8,101 nt of DNA from Oscillospiraceae bacterium (GTDB lineage Bacteria; Bacillota; Clostridia; Oscillospirales; Acutalibacteraceae): the NCBI GenBank assembly GCA_003520555.1, contig DOUO01000146.1, positions 22,681 to 30,781 on the forward strand, read 5' to 3'. The notes under the pieces were generated by a model that saw only the letters and a list, made by a program, of their open reading frames with translations, was not told the origin of the DNA and made no database searches. This document shows, one piece after another, positions 6,770-8,101 of this stretch. A program made the translations under genes and the position numbers. Within the stretch, counting starts at the first letter, position 1, and each line of letters opens with the position of its first letter.

Positions 6770-6851
6770 GACAATATAAATTTGTATTATAAACGCAAAC
6801 GCAAAAACAACCTTTAATTACAAAATACATTTTCTGCGTTTTTCTTCATAT

Positions 6852-6881
6852 ATTATACCACAAATTCTATATTTTTGTCAT
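6852..6881 (-). promoter_or_regulatory. Extended -10 promoter of the CarD-family gene
   Basis: On the - strand ATGACA (6881-6876, five of six matches) and a perfect TATAAT (6857-6852) are 18 bp apart. TGG directly precedes TATAAT, giving an extended -10 element. Upstream lie A/T tracts that could act as an UP element. Confidence 0.75.
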
Positions 6882-6938
6882 AGGCAATATTTTTGAATTT
6901 TTCAATTAATTATTTGTCTTATTTTGTCTATTTTTTAA

Positions 6939-6968
6939 AAGCAGACAAGCGCATATATTTGTTTGCTT
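6939..6968. repeat. Inverted repeat, 10-bp arms
   Basis: AAGCAGACAA (6939-6948) pairs with TTGTTTGCTT (6959-6968) over 10 bp with one G-U pair, around a 10-nt loop. On the - strand a short T run follows, so it could be a weak second terminator after the stronger hairpin at 7007-7036. Function is uncertain. Confidence 0.4.
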
Positions 6969-7001
6969 AAAATCTTTTAAAAACATGCTTTTATTGGCAT
7001 A

Positions 7002-7036
7002 TAGAAAAACAACCGAAGTTGTCACTTCGGTTGTTT
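7002..7036 (-). terminator. Orphan intrinsic terminator in the carD-trmO gap
   Basis: A perfect 13-bp stem (7007-7019 with 7024-7036) closes a TGTC-type 4-nt loop. Read on the - strand the stem runs into TTTTT and then C. Read on the + strand it is followed by AAGGGGG, which is not a terminator tail. No gene is visible upstream on the - strand between here and 7366, so it may end a non-coding transcript. Confidence 0.6.
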
Positions 7037-7079
7037 AAGGGGGTATATTGGGTTATAGAAGGAATAAATCATAGAAAAA

Positions 7080-7143
7080 TTTACACGGCTGAAAAATAAA
7101 AATCAAAACTCCAAAATTACCTAAAAACCAAAGCCGACGTAAA
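7080..7143 (-). ncRNA. Candidate structured non-coding RNA segment
   Basis: TTTAC-A-CGGCT (7080-7090) pairs with AGCCG-AC-GTAAA (7132-7143): two 5-bp helices around a small internal loop. The enclosed segment has no G on the + strand from 7092 to 7132, so on the - strand it is U-rich with spaced GG pairs and no C. About 40 bp further along the - strand is the orphan terminator. A - strand RNA ending near 7002 would contain both. The promoter is not clear, so the element is a candidate only. Confidence 0.25.
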
Positions 7144-7184
7144 TCATTTAACTGTGTATTTATAATACTATAAAATCACAAAAT

Positions 7185-7218
7185 AATAAATTGCATTTGC
7201 AACGAAATTCAATTTATT
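7185..7218. repeat. Inverted repeat enclosing a TTGCA palindrome
   Basis: AATAAATTG (7185-7193) has its exact complement at 7210-7218. Overlapping its left arm is the palindrome TTGCA-TT-TGCAA (7191-7202), which shares its half-site with the dyad at the trmO promoter. Confidence 0.4.
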
Positions 7219-7278
7219 CGATAAAAAAGACAGATATATTTTTAGTTATTACGCACAATCAAAGTCTTTATGTTAATT

Positions 7279-7299
7279 TTTGCAAGTAATGCTTGCAAA
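7279..7299. promoter_or_regulatory. Candidate operator dyad over the trmO -35 box
   Basis: TTTGCAAG (7279-7286) and its exact complement CTTGCAAA (7292-7299) flank a 5-nt centre. The right arm contains the predicted -35 hexamer TTGCAA (7293-7298), so a dimeric regulator bound here would block RNA polymerase. There is no T run, so it is unlikely to be a terminator. The regulator is not identified. Confidence 0.5.
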
Positions 7300-7321
7300 C
7301 AAAGATTTGTAATGTTATCAT
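7293..7321 (+). promoter_or_regulatory. Predicted extended -10 promoter of trmO
   Basis: TTGCAA (7293-7298) and TATCAT (7316-7321) are 17 bp apart, and TGT directly before the -10 box makes an extended -10 element that would offset the weak -35. Transcription should start near 7328, leaving a leader of about 39 nt. Confidence 0.55.
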
Positions 7322-7353
7322 GATATACAAGGGGAATTTATAAAGTTTAGATT

Positions 7354-7357
7354 AGGA
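7354..7357 (+). promoter_or_regulatory. Ribosome binding site fixing the trmO start
   Basis: AGGA lies nine nt before ATG 7367. The in-frame ATG at 7358 directly abuts this site and so cannot use it. Starting at 7367 gives MIFTPVAKIY, which fits the family N-terminus. Confidence 0.65.
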
Positions 7358-7366
7358 ATGAATAGT

Positions 7367-8065
7367 ATGATTTTTACACCTGTCGCAAAAATATATAACG
7401 ACTTCCCTACCAAATTCGGACTTCCGCGCCAAAGCGGAATGGCAGAGCACCTGACCTCACGCATAGTTATGGAGCCGCAATTCAGAAACTCTGACGCATT
7501 TAGGGGAATTGAGGAATTTGAGTATCTGTGGCTGATATGGGTATTTGAGCCGATGGGTAAACGAAGCTGGTCCCCGACAGTGCGTCCGCCTAAGCTTGGC
7601 GGCAACAAACGTATGGGAGTTTTTGCCACGCGTTCACCGAACCGTCCGAATCCGATTGGTCTTACGCGCGTGAAGCTTTTATCCGTAGAAAAAAACAATC
7701 GCGACGGCGTATTTCTTAAGGTTTCCGGAGCGGATTTGATGAACGGCACGGAAATTTTGGACATTAAACCGTATCTCCCCTTTGCCGACAGCGCCCCGTG
7801 CGCGGCAACGGGCAATTACGGCATTGACAGGCAAAAGCTGCTTGAGGTTGAAATACCGGCGGACATTGCCGATAAATTTACTGCCGAGCAGCTTGAAACA
7901 CTGAAAGAGGTACTGGCTTTCGACCCCCGTCCCGGGTATCAGGACAACCCGAACCGCGAATACGGCTTTAATTACTGCAGCTTTGACATCCGTTTTACGG
8001 TTGACGGAGAAAGGCTGACGGTAAAAGACGCAATTAAGCTAATACTAATTCCTGATAAAAAGTAG
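7367..8065 (+). CDS. trmO: tRNA (N6-threonylcarbamoyladenosine(37)-N6)-methyltransferase TrmO
   Basis: This 232-residue protein matches the TrmO family (also called TsaA/YaeB; the E. coli protein is of nearly the same length). TrmO uses S-adenosylmethionine to methylate t6A at position 37 of certain threonine tRNAs. The N-terminal beta-barrel TsaA-like domain shows PRQSG (20-24), then RPPKLGGNKRMGVFATRSPN leading into RPNPIG (73-98) and GADLMNGTEILDIKPYLPF (121-139), the most conserved family segments. The C-terminal YaeB-like part carries FDPRPGYQ (185-192) and YGFNYCSFDIRF (199-210). All key blocks are present, so it appears intact. It is transcribed alone from a promoter overlapped by a perfect dyad, which suggests regulation not usually expected for a tRNA modification gene. 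Any terminator would lie at or beyond the window edge. Confidence 0.92.
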   Translation: MIFTPVAKIYNDFPTKFGLPRQSGMAEHLTSRIVMEPQFRNSDAFRGIEEFEYLWLIWVFEPMGKRSWSPTVRPPKLGGNKRMGVFATRSPNRPNPIGLTRVKLLSVEKNNRDGVFLKVSGADLMNGTEILDIKPYLPFADSAPCAATGNYGIDRQKLLEVEIPADIADKFTAEQLETLKEVLAFDPRPGYQDNPNREYGFNYCSFDIRFTVDGERLTVKDAIKLILIPDKK

Positions 8066-8101
8066 ACTTATACTTTGCGAGGATATTTTTCGCAAGACAA
8101 G

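Larger units (their letters stand above)
6684..7366. other. Divergent intergenic region carD-trmO (683 bp), AT-rich, no convincing gene
   Basis: This is the longest gene-free stretch. The left part (6684-6881) holds the carD promoter and leader. The middle (6882-7278) has no ORF with a credible start and ribosome site, but contains dyads at 6939-6968, 7007-7036, 7080-7143 and 7185-7218. The right end (7279-7366) holds the trmO promoter, a candidate operator and the ribosome site. I see no transposase remnant, tRNA or CRISPR repeat. Confidence 0.7.

Noticed and set aside
6985..7038. A 17-codon + strand ORF (MLLLAYRKTTEVVTSVV) ending at the orphan hairpin
   Set aside because: It has no ribosome site and its 3' half is just the hairpin arms translated.
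7045..7074. An 8-codon + strand ORF from a TTG just after AAGGGGG
   Set aside because: The ribosome-site match is attractive but the peptide is tiny, uses TTG and has no promoter or downstream gene to regulate nearby.
7318..7815. A 165-codon - strand frame opposite trmO
   Set aside because: It is antisense to the most conserved part of TrmO and carries no recognisable domain.
8074..8096. Possible hairpin after trmO (TTGCG with CGCAA)
   Set aside because: Only about 5-6 bp with an 11-nt loop is visible and the window ends before any T run, so it cannot be called a terminator.

Overview
The window looks like chromosomal DNA from a low-to-mid GC Gram-positive gut or rumen Clostridia member, most like the Oscillospiraceae/Ruminococcaceae. 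The reasons are an LPXTG-anchored isopeptide pilin with a class C sortase, a lipoprotein GH3 enzyme, a protein with a type I dockerin and BspA-type leucine-rich repeats, and a CarD/CdnL regulator of Clostridia type. This assignment is inferred from gene content, not from a database match.

Region by region. (1) 2-646, + strand: the 3' end of a major pilin gene, ending in a strong intrinsic terminator. (2) 726-1722, + strand: a class C sortase with its own perfect-consensus promoter, ending in a hairpin that also serves the convergent gene. (3) 6071 down to 1713, - strand: a three-gene operon. It encodes a secreted LRR-dockerin-SGNH esterase-Big_2 protein, a GH3 beta-N-acetylhexosaminidase-like lipoprotein, and an Mbeg1-like (DUF2974) alpha/beta hydrolase. 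Gaps of 21 and 4 bp suggest co-transcription. (4) 6881 down to 6167, - strand: a monocistronic CarD-family RNA polymerase-binding regulator with an extended -10 promoter, a leader of about 160 nt and a terminator. (5) 6882-7278: AT-rich intergenic DNA with several dyads, including an orphan terminator that reads best on the - strand. (6) 7279 to 8065, + strand: a trmO/tsaA tRNA methyltransferase gene whose -35 box lies inside a perfect dyad that could be an operator.

How the genes work together. The pilin and sortase form a covalent pilus assembly module, but they sit in separate transcription units and differ sharply in codon choice, as expected for a very abundant pilin and a scarce enzyme. 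The - strand operon encodes two exported proteins (an esterase-like and a hexosaminidase-like protein) plus a predicted hydrolase without an obvious export signal. This fits processing of an acylated, amino-sugar-containing glycan at the cell surface, but the substrate cannot be read from the sequence. CarD and TrmO are housekeeping functions (transcription initiation and tRNA t6A37 modification).

I found no mobile element, CRISPR array, tRNA or rRNA gene. The least ordinary items are the domain order of the 667-residue dockerin protein, the dyad-rich carD-trmO intergenic region (a possible small RNA and a possible operator), and the split pilin/sortase regulation.
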